A DNA stretch of 20,170 bases. Source: a virus. The position numbers and the translations under genes are program-made. The notes beneath the pieces are model-generated. The model did not search any database. It saw nothing but the letters and a program-made list of their open reading frames with translations, and had not been told where the DNA came from. The DNA is taken from the IMG/VR virus record IMGVR_UViG_3300046804_005139, positions 1 through 20,170 of that record, one strand, 5' to 3'. Shown here piece by piece: positions 4,782 through 11,335 of the stretch; within the stretch, counting starts at the first letter, position 1, and each line of letters starts with the position of its first letter.

Positions 4782-6044
4782 TTAACGGAACCGACCTTGT
4801 GTGAGATTGAGTCGTGAGAATTCTGCGCGGTCTACCAATTTCACGAAGTTTCCTTGATGGTCTACTGCGACGAACCCTTCGTGCGATCCTGCAACCACAC
4901 CCTTATCTGACGAATAGAAGGTGCTGAGAGTTCCCGGTGCGTTCAACTTTTGAATAATAAATGTCTTGGCGGAAATGACGGCCTGTTGCCACGCCAGCAC
5001 ATCAACGAGCGCATCTTCCGTGTCGGTGATTATCGCTTGTAATTGTTCATACTTAGCGCGTGAGCCGGCTTTACCGGTGTCAGTTTTTTTAGTGGCGCCT
5101 TCTGCGTCAGCCCGCGTAGTCAAATGCGCGTTAAGACGTGCCACAAACATCTTTGGACTGAGGGTAATCGGTTCTCCACCCCGCACCAGACTATTTTGAA
5201 AAATCATAAACTCGGATTGAAGTAACGCACTTGCAGCCAATGCGGTCAGAAACGCATTAGATTTCATTTTACGAGTGCGCGTGTCAATCTCCGCAATCAG
5301 GGTGCGCAATGTCTCGTGTTCCGCAGAGGTGAACGTCAGCGTCCCTGAGAGGTCTTGATACCGAGACGACACCAAGACGACTTTGGCGTTGGGTTTGAAT
5401 ACCTTAATATTTGCGCCTGCTTCGGCGCGTAAGGTAGCCAGCGATGTCCCCGTATAGGTTGTATGAAAGCAAATGCCAAATCGGGCTGCGGCTACTTTCT
5501 TACCCATGTCACTATTAACGGGCACGCCGTAGATAATAGTATTGGGTTTGAAGGTGATGTATTTTTCGCCAAACACGGTAAGTGTTTGTTTGAGCGTGGG
5601 AGTGAAGAGCACATCCCCCTGTAAGATGTGCGGGAACTTCAAGGTCTTGAGCGTTTCAAACGCAACTTGCATGGTCGCGAGCAGCCCTGGCTTATCTCCG
5701 TATAAGGTTTTTAAGTCAGCCGGAGTTTTTGCAATGCGCGGAGTTTTGGCAAACGCGCCTTTGGTACCAACAAAAAATTTACCGTCCGCAGGGTCGTTCC
5801 CCGCAATAATGGCAGGTGCTCCGTCAATTTTGACGGTAAGGTTGACCGGCGCATTTGCGTGACCTTCAAAAAATTTGGTGAGGCCTTGGAGCGTTTGTAA
5901 CGCCTCTTGCGCACCATCCGCATATTTGGTCAATACCAAATCTTCCAGATGGGTGAGATGCTTAATGACCTTTTTCTCGTCGGCCTCGCGCAGCGTAGAA
6001 ACGGTGAAGCATTCTCTCCATTGTGTAAAGGGCAAATACGCCAT
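4782..6044 (-). CDS. Ligase-like covalent nucleotidyltransferase (DUF6267-like)
   Basis: 420 residues, of a family widespread in T4-like marine phages and usually left unannotated. The sequence carries what look like the motifs of the DNA/RNA ligase and capping-enzyme superfamily. VKIDGAPAI (71-79) resembles motif I with Lys72 as the candidate AMP acceptor, LQGDVLF (141-147) motif III, HEGFVAV (388-394) motif IV, and FVKLVDRAEF (400-409) motif V with Lys402. The family-typical GKFFVGTKGAFAKTP and KPNTIIYGVP segments are present. About 240 residues separate motifs III and IV, far more than in simple ligases, so an inserted helical region is likely. A role in nucleic-acid ligation or nucleotide transfer is inferred. 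The gene follows the Dps-like gene by 4 nt with only a weak ribosome binding site and is probably translated by coupling. Confidence 0.7.
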   Translation of the reverse strand: MAYLPFTQWRECFTVSTLREADEKKVIKHLTHLEDLVLTKYADGAQEALQTLQGLTKFFEGHANAPVNLTVKIDGAPAIIAGNDPADGKFFVGTKGAFAKTPRIAKTPADLKTLYGDKPGLLATMQVAFETLKTLKFPHILQGDVLFTPTLKQTLTVFGEKYITFKPNTIIYGVPVNSDMGKKVAAARFGICFHTTYTGTSLATLRAEAGANIKVFKPNAKVVLVSSRYQDLSGTLTFTSAEHETLRTLIAEIDTRTRKMKSNAFLTALAASALLQSEFMIFQNSLVRGGEPITLSPKMFVARLNAHLTTRADAEGATKKTDTGKAGSRAKYEQLQAIITDTEDALVDVLAWQQAVISAKTFIIQKLNAPGTLSTFYSSDKGVVAGSHEGFVAVDHQGNFVKLVDRAEFSRLNLTQGRFR

Positions 6045-6048
6045 ACGG

Positions 6049-6507
6049 TTACTCGAAGGATTTCATGTGCGACCGAATCTTCCATGCCCACTTGTCGTGC
6101 GCGAAGATGAGGTCTTGCATTTTGTTTTCGGTGCCGGTATCGCCAGCCGCCGCGGCCGCATCCTTTACCTTGTGTAATGACCCGAGCACTACCGTATTTG
6201 CTTGGAGCAGGTCTGCGAGAAGGGGCTTGGGGTCACCGTTTGTAAATACGGTGCTGTCAATCTGACTCAGTTCTACCACCGCTTGAATGGAGTTTGGTGC
6301 GTAGTAGCGATGGAAGCGCATAATTTCCGCGACCAAATCCGCTGAATCAAATACGGCTTCGTAGAGTTCACCAAAGAAATCGTGGAGCGGTCCAAAAAAT
6401 GGGCCTTCGACATTCCAATGAGCACTATGAGCACGAAAATACATGCCATAGACATTTCCAAGCAATTCTCGTAAGGCACCAACTAACACGGTGGTTTCAG
6501 CGGCCAT
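6049..6507 (-). CDS. Dps/ferritin-like protein (DUF5856-like)
   Basis: 152 residues, four-helix ferritin-like fold expected. AHSAHWNVEGPFFGPLHDFF (26-45) is the Dps signature. H30, D57 and E61 reproduce exactly the spacing of the E. coli Dps ferroxidase ligands H51, D78 and E82, and H42 matches H63; the D67 position is Gly46 with Glu47 next to it. Dps proteins store iron and protect DNA from peroxide. Phage members of this group are common in cyanophage-like T4 relatives. GGAGAG lies 6 nt before the start, and a perfect T4 late box, TATAAATA, lies 16 nt before it. The gene forms a pair with the nucleotidyltransferase and follows the Hsp20 terminator. Confidence 0.85.
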   Translation of the reverse strand: MAAETTVLVGALRELLGNVYGMYFRAHSAHWNVEGPFFGPLHDFFGELYEAVFDSADLVAEIMRFHRYYAPNSIQAVVELSQIDSTVFTNGDPKPLLADLLQANTVVLGSLHKVKDAAAAAGDTGTENKMQDLIFAHDKWAWKIRSHMKSFE

Positions 6508-6523
6508 AGAACTCTCCTACGAG

Positions 6524-6531
6524 TATTTATA
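6524..6531 (-). promoter_or_regulatory. T4-type late promoter TATAAATA for the Dps-like gene
   Basis: A perfect minus-strand copy of the T4 late -10 octamer, correctly placed between the Hsp20 terminator and the ribosome binding site of the Dps-like gene. gp33, its coactivator, is encoded in this window. Confidence 0.65.
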
Positions 6532-6534
6532 TAA

Positions 6535-6560
6535 GGCGGAGAGGCTATAGCCTCTCCGCC
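6535..6560 (-). terminator. Terminator hairpin after hsp20
   Basis: Perfect 11-bp stem GGCGGAGAGGC with GCCTCTCCGCC and a TATA loop. On the minus strand it is followed by TTATATAAATA, a poor T-tract that overlaps the late promoter box, so termination may be incomplete. Confidence 0.7.
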
Positions 6561-6572
6561 CCCCTCGCACGG

Positions 6573-7055
6573 CTATTCCGTCAATGTGGGGATAGTTGAC
6601 TGGATAGTAATCAGACGCTTCTTTTCCTTCTCTGGAATCACATTTTCCACGATAATCGTCAGAATACCATCTTCCAACGCCGCATCACGCACTTCGGCGG
6701 TTTCCACGAGCGGAATCCGCTTTTCAAACGATCGCAAGGCCAGACCCCGATAGAGGTAGCTGCTGGTCTCTTCCGTTGCAGGGCGTGCGCCCTTCACGGT
6801 GAGCACCTGCTTCTCCACCGAGATTTCCAAGTCCGAGGACTTGAATCCCGCCACCGCGATATCCAAGGCATAGAGGTTGTCCTCCACCTTGCGAATATTG
6901 TGCGGGGGATAGCTGGTTTGCGTAGAACTCACCTGCTGAAGTTGCGATCGAATATCGTCGAAGAGACGATCGAATCCGACCGTGTATTGCGTGAGTTCGG
7001 TGGGGTAGGGGTCTTGCAGGGCATTAAAGAACGAACGGAGAGCGAGTTGTGTCAT
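6573..7055 (-). CDS. Small heat-shock protein, Hsp20/IbpA family
   Basis: 160 residues. An N-terminal arm (MTQLALRSFFNALQDPYPTE, then FDRLFDD) is followed by an alpha-crystallin domain from about residue 50. The domain includes YALDIAVAGFKSSDLEISV, LTVKGARPA and LALRSFEKRIPL, and the signature AALEDGILTI near its end, followed by a short C-terminal tail with the IxI-like ITIQSTI. Such proteins hold unfolding proteins in an ATP-independent way; T4-like phages often carry one. The start at 7055 is chosen for AAGGAGGA 6 nt upstream; a longer frame to 7103 is not needed. The leader folds into hairpins that could control access to the ribosome binding site. Both a TGATATACT and a TATAAATA box lie upstream. 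Confidence 0.92.
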   Translation of the reverse strand: MTQLALRSFFNALQDPYPTELTQYTVGFDRLFDDIRSQLQQVSSTQTSYPPHNIRKVEDNLYALDIAVAGFKSSDLEISVEKQVLTVKGARPATEETSSYLYRGLALRSFEKRIPLVETAEVRDAALEDGILTIIVENVIPEKEKKRLITIQSTIPTLTE

Positions 7056-7056
7056 A

Positions 7057-7113
7057 GTAGTCCTCCTTGAGCGACTATAATTCGCCGCAATCCCCGAAGG
7101 CAATTGCGACTAC
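7057..7113 (-). promoter_or_regulatory. hsp20 leader structure, possible RNA thermometer
   Basis: On the minus strand GTAGTC (7113-7108) can pair with GACTAC (7062-7057), which adjoins the ribosome binding site. A nearer TAGTC (7077-7073) can pair with GACTA and put AAGGAG in the loop. Between them is a CGCAAT/ATTGCG hairpin with a UUCG loop. hsp20 genes in many bacteria are controlled by leader thermometers; this one is a prediction. Confidence 0.35.
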
Positions 7114-7127
7114 GGTTAACATTCTCT

Positions 7128-7151
7128 AGTATATCATCACTCCTATTTATA
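7128..7151 (-). promoter_or_regulatory. Tandem promoter boxes for hsp20
   Basis: Minus-strand TATAAATA (7151-7144), a perfect T4 late box, is followed by TGATATACT (7136-7128), an extended -10. Having both suggests expression early and late. The late copy sits in TAAATAGGAGTGATG, nearly the same as TAAATAGGAGTATG at the next small gene. Confidence 0.6.
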
Positions 7152-7158
7152 CCGGCGG

Positions 7159-7248
7159 CTAGTTTATCCGTTTACTAATTTGTCGAACGACGATAATAAA
7201 ACTCGCCCAACCAACAAATATTCCTGCCGCAAAACTAAGGCAGCACAT
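7159..7248 (-). CDS. Membrane miniprotein, 29 residues
   Basis: A short frame in the otherwise empty gap between the QueC-like gene and hsp20. The peptide starts MCCLSFAAGIFVGWASFIIV and continues with a basic tail (RQISKRIN). That gives one transmembrane helix and a positive-inside C-terminus. GGAG lies upstream but only 1 nt from the ATG, which is too close for normal use, and CTAAATA overlaps the stop of the preceding gene. No family recognised. It could be spurious, although the membrane plus basic-tail pattern is suggestive. Confidence 0.35.
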   Translation of the reverse strand: MCCLSFAAGIFVGWASFIIVVRQISKRIN

Positions 7249-7253
7249 ACTCC

Positions 7254-7260
7254 TATTTAG
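7254..7260 (-). promoter_or_regulatory. CTAAATA box at the end of the QueC-like gene
   Basis: Minus-strand CTAAATAGGAG, in which TAA is the stop codon of the QueC-like gene. It would serve the 29-residue frame or hsp20. Confidence 0.35.
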
Positions 7261-7829
7261 GGCGCATACAGACAACTGCCAGGCAACATTTTCAATTCTA
7301 AACATTTGCGACAGGTACCACAGTTGATATCTTTATCTGGGTGCGTATTTTTTATGCAGGTTCGCACCAACGGTCGAATGTGATTTGGTATCGTACTCCA
7401 AATTTCTGCCTTAGTCATTTCAACCATCGGAAAGACAATTGGCACGCCGGGATGCAATATATTCCACGCAGTTTCCAATTGGGTATACTTTTTATCCGCA
7501 GTATACATACCCGAATATTCCGACGCATTTACTCCATACCACACTTCACAGATTGATGTATCTTTTGTAACACACAACGACACCACCGGCAGAATCATCC
7601 ATAGTTGATAATGCCATATTTTTTTGGGTCGCGGTATCGGAGTAAAAATTTGACACATGCGAACATCGACATTGAGAGCGGCGGCAATATTTTTAACCGC
7701 GCCCGGATGAAACGACATGTCGGCTCTCGGTGAGGTGTCTTCTACGGTAACGACAACATCGTCATCGTTGCGACGTAATAATAGTGCGGTGCTCTCCACC
7801 CCACCCGAGAAGAGAATCAGTCGTTTCAT
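7257..7829 (-). CDS. QueC-like 7-deazaguanine (preQ0) synthase
   Basis: 190 residues. The PP-loop ATPase motif is FSGGVESTALL (7-17), a Glu variant of the usual SGGxDS. PMVEMTKAEIW corresponds to the QueC segment before the zinc site. C158, C170, C173 and C176 give the QueC zinc pattern (C-x11-C-x2-C-x2-C). QueC makes 7-cyano-7-deazaguanine for queuosine tRNA or, in several phages, for deazaguanine DNA modification that blocks host restriction. QueD, QueE, FolE and a DNA transglycosylase are not in this window, so the use is open. The protein is somewhat shorter than bacterial QueC (about 220-230). It overlaps the upstream gene by ATGA, so the two are co-translated from a leaderless promoter at 8361. 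Confidence 0.75.
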   Translation of the reverse strand: MKRLILFSGGVESTALLLRRNDDDVVVTVEDTSPRADMSFHPGAVKNIAAALNVDVRMCQIFTPIPRPKKIWHYQLWMILPVVSLCVTKDTSICEVWYGVNASEYSGMYTADKKYTQLETAWNILHPGVPIVFPMVEMTKAEIWSTIPNHIRPLVRTCIKNTHPDKDINCGTCRKCLELKMLPGSCLYAP

Positions 7830-8353
7830 GGGCGCATAAATGTGGGCACATCACGATGCTTCCACGAGGCAAATGACCGCTTATGTGTCCGATAGTATTC
7901 GTGGTAGGATTCAACCGCTGTGCCGCGCTTACACGATTCGGGCATGGCTGCGGGAGGTTCAATAAATGCGCCCGCTGGAATACGACTTGGCACCTGAGAG
8001 AGTGCGGGGAGCAATTTCGCACAGCCATGCACTTTGCCATACCGATGGGTGTATTCCGCAAGTAGCGACTTCCACAGGTTTAGCAGCCAGACGTAATTGG
8101 CGTCGCTCTGGCGCGTCCATAGACAGGATGGGTGGTTCGCATGGGTCGCTTTGTATAGCGTCGTCTCACGGTCGTCTGCGAGCGTCCAGATGGTCTTTTT
8201 TCGCGGAGTCGTAAGAGTCTGTTGAGTGCCGTCCAGAATGCGATGCGCGGTCGAGAGTAGTTGCGCGTACTCGATATTCATCTTAGTGACATGTCTATCG
8301 ACGTGCCACTGCGCACATTCGTCGGGGTCAGGCGACAAATAGAAAATATTCAT
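7826..8353 (-). CDS. Conserved phage protein of unknown function
   Basis: 175 residues. MNIFYLSPDPDECAQWHVDR, then HVTKMNIEYAQLLSTAHRIL, resembles a conserved protein I recall from T4-like marine phages, with no assigned function. The many fixed His, Trp, Cys and Pro positions (THANHPSCLWTR, PPAAMPESCK, SYHEYYRTHKR, FASWKHRD) look like a metal-dependent or DNA-acting enzyme, but I cannot name a fold. There is no ribosome binding site; TGCTATACT ends 7 nt before the ATG, so the mRNA should be leaderless. ATGA overlap links it to the QueC-like gene, which may point to a shared job in nucleotide or DNA modification. Confidence 0.8.
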   Translation of the reverse strand: MNIFYLSPDPDECAQWHVDRHVTKMNIEYAQLLSTAHRILDGTQQTLTTPRKKTIWTLADDRETTLYKATHANHPSCLWTRQSDANYVWLLNLWKSLLAEYTHRYGKVHGCAKLLPALSQVPSRIPAGAFIEPPAAMPESCKRGTAVESYHEYYRTHKRSFASWKHRDVPTFMRP

Positions 8354-8360
8354 GGGGTGT

Positions 8361-8369
8361 AGTATAGCA
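8361..8369 (-). promoter_or_regulatory. Extended -10 promoter giving a leaderless mRNA
   Basis: Minus-strand TGCTATACT ends 7 nt before the ATG of the 175-residue gene, with no ribosome binding site between. TTGCCA further upstream is 23 nt from the -10 box, too far to count as a -35. Confidence 0.6.
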
Positions 8370-8374
8370 CACGA

Positions 8375-8527
8375 CTACTCGTCGGTATCTGGCAACTCTC
8401 GCTTGGTGCGCGGAACTTTCAATCCTTTATATCGAATGGCTTTTGCCAACCGTTCATCTTTATGGGGCTTGCACATCAAGCACCCATTTCGCTGATGTTT
8501 CGGCCGACGCCGTTTATGATTTGCCAT
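8375..8527 (-). CDS. Small basic CxxC protein, 50 residues
   Basis: Starts MANHKRRRPKHQRNGCLMCK, followed by PHKDERLAKAIRYKG and an acidic end (LPDTDE). The NGCLMCKPHK core recalls small conserved proteins seen in phages and plasmids, with one CxxC and several basic residues. It could bind nucleic acid, or bind metal as a dimer. The ATG comes 1 nt after the stop of the DUF6433 gene (TAATATG), so translation is coupled. The stop lies just ahead of the leaderless promoter of the next gene. Confidence 0.7.
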   Translation of the reverse strand: MANHKRRRPKHQRNGCLMCKPHKDERLAKAIRYKGLKVPRTKRELPDTDE

Positions 8528-8528
8528 A

Positions 8529-9293
8529 TTAGGTCGTAAGTAAGTCGGGAAACGCTTTCTTGACGATATCTTTGGTTACCGGATATTTCTTTTGTAGTGT
8601 CTTATCTTTTACGGATAGTAACACTTCTGCCTCATCGGGATGTACTGATTCCAATAATTGTACAAACTGCATCTCTAATCGGTACTTAGGTACATTGCGG
8701 TCGTTTTGCGGTACCGCACGACCCATGAGTTCGGCATTTGCGCTCAACATTGTATTCTGCGCGTTACGCACCGTGGCATCTACCTGCTGCACTTGTGCGT
8801 TGAGTGCTTGTCCTTCTTTCATCACGCGCTGCGAGTTTTCGATGGCGCGCTTCAGCCGCAATTTGGCTTGCTCAATCGCATCCTTCGCATTTTCAATTTC
8901 TTTTTCTGATTCCCGATACTCCGCAATCTTCTCTTGAAGTTTTTTGCCCATTTCTGCTTGCGTGGTTTCCAGTTCAGTCAACTGTTCTTTCTGCGTCTTG
9001 CTCAGACTATCCAATGCGGAATCGCTTGGCTGTAACCAGAGGTAACTCAACTTGCGCGTTTCCGCGTACAAGGTCGATTCGGTCTGGTCAATTTCATTTT
9101 CGTTGCGCTTAAATGGCGGTGCGCCTTCGGGTAGGTTATATGCGATATTCGGGTCGAAATTGTGCTGGAGTAATAAACGAAGAGTGGGGCTATCGTGCTT
9201 CTTCAGCCATTCGACTTTTTTGGCAACTGCGCCTTCTCCTGTGAATTCTTTGAGCTTTGCTAAAATTTCCGAAATCTGAAGTTTCATCGCCAT
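8529..9293 (-). CDS. DUF6433-like phage protein with a coiled-coil insertion
   Basis: 254 residues. The N-terminal part (KKHDSPTLRLLLQHNFDPNI, then PEGAPPFKR) and the C-terminal part (QFVQLLESVHPDEAEVLLSV, KDKTLQKKYP, KKAFPDLL) match a protein conserved in T4-like cyanophages and relatives (DUF6433), function unknown. In those phages, as I recall, it is about 150 residues long. Here about 90 residues of heptad-rich coiled coil (roughly 95-185) separate the two conserved halves. That would hold them apart or drive oligomerisation. AAGGA lies 7-8 nt before the start. The next gene downstream is coupled. Confidence 0.75.
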   Translation of the reverse strand: MAMKLQISEILAKLKEFTGEGAVAKKVEWLKKHDSPTLRLLLQHNFDPNIAYNLPEGAPPFKRNENEIDQTESTLYAETRKLSYLWLQPSDSALDSLSKTQKEQLTELETTQAEMGKKLQEKIAEYRESEKEIENAKDAIEQAKLRLKRAIENSQRVMKEGQALNAQVQQVDATVRNAQNTMLSANAELMGRAVPQNDRNVPKYRLEMQFVQLLESVHPDEAEVLLSVKDKTLQKKYPVTKDIVKKAFPDLLTT

Positions 9294-9343
9294 GGTCTAA
9301 TCCTTTCACGCTCTCACTGGAGCATGGTATATGTGTCTCTGTC

Positions 9344-9350
9344 TATTTAG
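9344..9350 (-). promoter_or_regulatory. CTAAATA box at the end of the SpoU gene
   Basis: Minus-strand CTAAATAGAC, in which TAA is the stop of the methyltransferase gene. It lies about 50 nt before the DUF6433 start. Confidence 0.35.
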
Positions 9351-9928
9351 ACATCCACCGAACCCATTAAGCCCATCATTGTGTGCCACATCGCAATACC
9401 TGCGGCAGTTGACACGTTGAGTGAACGCAGAATGCCAGGCTGAGGAATAGTGTAGCACAGTTCCGTGCGACACAATGCGTCGGGAATGCCAGTTTCTTCC
9501 GCACCAAAGACTAGACAAATGGGGGTCACAATTTTGGTAGGTTGAAAATCAAAGAGGGGCGCGCCGCCTTGTTCAATTAAAATCGGGGTATACCCATTGA
9601 CGCGGATAATCTGCATGGCATCGTCCCACTTAAAGGGTTCCAATTCTCCGCCAGATTCAAAATGCATCAATTCAATATAATTGTGCGCCCCGACTGTGCT
9701 GCGACGATCATACTTCTTTTTTCCAAAGATAAACACGCGCTCTGCACCCATGACACATGCGGTGCGAATAATCACTCCTGTGTTAAGATCCCCTGTGATA
9801 TTGGCCAGCGCCACCGCATAGGGTAACTGTTTGGATTTTGCGAGTTCGCGCAACTCGTCCACGGACAGATGTTGTAATTCTGTCATGACATTGAACGGAG
9901 TGAGTTTTGGCACGGAGTCGGGATGCAT
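9347..9928 (-). CDS. SpoU/TrmH-family RNA 2'-O-methyltransferase
   Basis: 193 residues. The three SPOUT motifs are clear: ANITGDLNTGVIIRTACVMG (motif 1, with Asn43 and Arg55), CLVFGAEETGIP (motif 2) and IPQPGILRSLNVSTAAGIAM (motif 3). The family forms a knotted dimer and methylates ribose in tRNA or rRNA using SAM. The substrate cannot be predicted. Such enzymes are unusual in phages and may protect or retune the host translation apparatus. No ribosome binding site is obvious at 9928 or at the internal Met15 (9886), so the start is uncertain. It follows the second zinc ribbon by 25 nt. Confidence 0.85.
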   Translation of the reverse strand: MHPDSVPKLTPFNVMTELQHLSVDELRELAKSKQLPYAVALANITGDLNTGVIIRTACVMGAERVFIFGKKKYDRRSTVGAHNYIELMHFESGGELEPFKWDDAMQIIRVNGYTPILIEQGGAPLFDFQPTKIVTPICLVFGAEETGIPDALCRTELCYTIPQPGILRSLNVSTAAGIAMWHTMMGLMGSVDV

Positions 9929-9953
9929 AATAGGTTATGATGCTGTGTACGTT

Positions 9954-10139
9954 CTAGGTTTTCTTGCTGTAATGGTTTTTCGCGTTATAGCCAGTGACCA
10001 CGAATCCACCCGACGACGGTAGTCGGACGAGCGGAGACTTGCACGTTGGGCAAAGAGCATGTTGTGAGGCCGTGTATGAGGGGAAGAGTAACTCATACAC
10101 GGCATCGCATTGTTCGCAGCGGAAATCCCACAACGGCAT
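9954..10139 (-). CDS. FmdB-type zinc-ribbon protein (second)
   Basis: 61 residues. MPLWDFRCEQCDAVYELLFP and HALCPTCKSPLVRLPSSGGF form a four-Cys ribbon (C8, C11, C31, C34). The tail GYNAKNHYSKK is typical of FmdB-like proteins. It shares the MPxxDxRCxxCDAV opening with the 92-residue ribbon at 4036-4314, so the two are likely paralogues. It begins 3 nt after the stop of the upstream zinc protein; GGTGG in that gene's end may serve as ribosome binding site. Confidence 0.85.
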   Translation of the reverse strand: MPLWDFRCEQCDAVYELLFPSYTASQHALCPTCKSPLVRLPSSGGFVVTGYNAKNHYSKKT

Positions 10140-10142
10140 AAA

Positions 10143-10346
10143 CTACCGACCACCGTTCATCCCATGCCATGCCGAGTAGCACGTCTTAGAACAAAAGACA
10201 TGCGCATCCCATGAGCCAGTATGTTCATTGATGTATTGATAGTTAAATTTTTGCCCTTTGCCGTCCGTTTTATCTCGACCGCAAAACTCACAGTCTCGAA
10301 AGGCATTGCCACGTACTGCGCGGCGATTTACAATTACAGTCGTCAT
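10143..10346 (-). CDS. Small treble-clef-like zinc protein
   Basis: 67 residues from MTTVIVNRRAVRG. C19 and C22 (CEFCGRDK) with a later FCSKTC form a CxxC...CxxxC arrangement like TRASH or treble-clef fingers. HVFCSKTCYSAWHG is the characteristic second half. A metal-binding, perhaps nucleic-acid-binding, role is inferred. The start at 10346 is set by AGGAG 6 nt upstream, four codons inside a longer frame. An extended -10 box lies 27 nt before the start. It is the first gene of a run: two zinc proteins, then the methyltransferase. Confidence 0.75.
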   Translation of the reverse strand: MTTVIVNRRAVRGNAFRDCEFCGRDKTDGKGQKFNYQYINEHTGSWDAHVFCSKTCYSAWHGMNGGR

Positions 10347-10373
10347 AACGCTCCTCATAAAAATGACAGCACT

Positions 10374-10382
10374 AGTATAGCA
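10374..10382 (-). promoter_or_regulatory. Extended -10 promoter for the zinc-protein/SpoU run
   Basis: Minus-strand TGCTATACTAG in the 43-nt gap after the membrane-protein gene. Here, unlike the leaderless cases, a normal leader with AGGAG follows. Confidence 0.6.
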
Positions 10383-10389
10383 GATATAG

Positions 10390-11322
10390 TTACGATTGAC
10401 GAATTAAATGTTCGGGAACGTCGCTAATGTGCGGGGATTCTGTGTGGGTAGTTATTATAGGCGTGTTGGTATTTTCGATAGGAATATTTGCCGGTGGTGC
10501 ATCTACGGATACCGGCATAGGAATATCTGGTGTGCTCGTAGTAGAAACAACGAGTGGACTAGCCAGTCGAGTAAATAAAATATTGGCCGCAATCAACAAC
10601 ATAATTGCCATTGGGTCAAATACGATCATCAAAATTCCCGTTAACCAAACAACAGATTTCCGAATAGTTTCCACATCATCGTTTCCATAGACCGCTTGAG
10701 CGACATAACGGAGGGGCCCAATATCGGCGGTTGCTTTGTTCGTGTCGGTTTCTGTGACGACTCGTTCTTTTTGCACCGTAGTGAGATCACCATTGATACG
10801 CTTTAAGTCGGCTAATAACGCCGTGCGTCGAGCGGCATTTTCTCGTTGGACTGTCACCGCCCCTTGTGTTCCACGAAGCCGTTGTGCGGCACCTAATTGC
10901 GTGACAAGTTGCGTAGATTGTTCGGTTAAGGCTTTTAATTCCGCGTTGACCTGTTCGCGTTCTTCCTGTAATTGTGTTTCGCGTAATTGGATTTCTTGTA
11001 AGGTCAGTTGCGCCGTCGTATATCCCGCTTCACTCTCCACATGGGCGCGAGTGAGATACCCAAAAATACCCATCGAGGTGACACACATCAGCACTAGAAT
11101 CGCCCCGAAAAAATACGTGCGGAGAAGATATCCTGCGAATTGCCGATAGCGATACATCCACGATACGGCAACAAGTTTGGACACTTCTAACATTCCTGCT
11201 AAGACCAGCACGGGCCAATACGCACCAGAAAAAATCATGGCAAGACCCACAACGGAATAAAATCCCGCTACCGCAGACAACGAGAGTCCGGTCAAAAATG
11301 TAACCCAGGCAAATTTGCGCAT
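10390..11322 (-). CDS. Membrane/coiled-coil protein conserved in T4-like phages
   Basis: 310 residues. Three N-terminal transmembrane segments (about 5-31, 35-56, 68-91), then a long coiled coil (about 100-195, rich in Gln, Glu and Arg). A further hydrophobic stretch follows (about 224-250, ending MLLIAANILF), then a Pro/Thr-rich tail. FYSVVGLAMIFSGAYWPVLV and SMGIFGYLTRAHVE resemble a recurrent but uncharacterised protein of marine T4-like phages. It may act at the host inner membrane; no enzyme motif is present. No ribosome binding site is seen. CTAAATA ends 6 nt before the ATG and overlaps the stop of the glycosyltransferase gene, so a leaderless late mRNA is possible. Confidence 0.75.
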   Translation of the reverse strand: MRKFAWVTFLTGLSLSAVAGFYSVVGLAMIFSGAYWPVLVLAGMLEVSKLVAVSWMYRYRQFAGYLLRTYFFGAILVLMCVTSMGIFGYLTRAHVESEAGYTTAQLTLQEIQLRETQLQEEREQVNAELKALTEQSTQLVTQLGAAQRLRGTQGAVTVQRENAARRTALLADLKRINGDLTTVQKERVVTETDTNKATADIGPLRYVAQAVYGNDDVETIRKSVVWLTGILMIVFDPMAIMLLIAANILFTRLASPLVVSTTSTPDIPMPVSVDAPPANIPIENTNTPIITTHTESPHISDVPEHLIRQS

Positions 11323-11328
11323 ATTACG

Positions 11329-11335
11329 TATTTAG
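11329..11335 (-). promoter_or_regulatory. CTAAATA box, 6 nt before an ATG
   Basis: Minus-strand CTAAATACGTAATATG: TAA is the stop of the glycosyltransferase gene and the ATG starts the membrane-protein gene. There is no ribosome binding site between them. Confidence 0.45.

Noticed and set aside
8390-8395. TTGCCA as a -35 for the promoter at 8361
   Set aside because: The spacing to the -10 box is 23 nt, too long for sigma70-type recognition.
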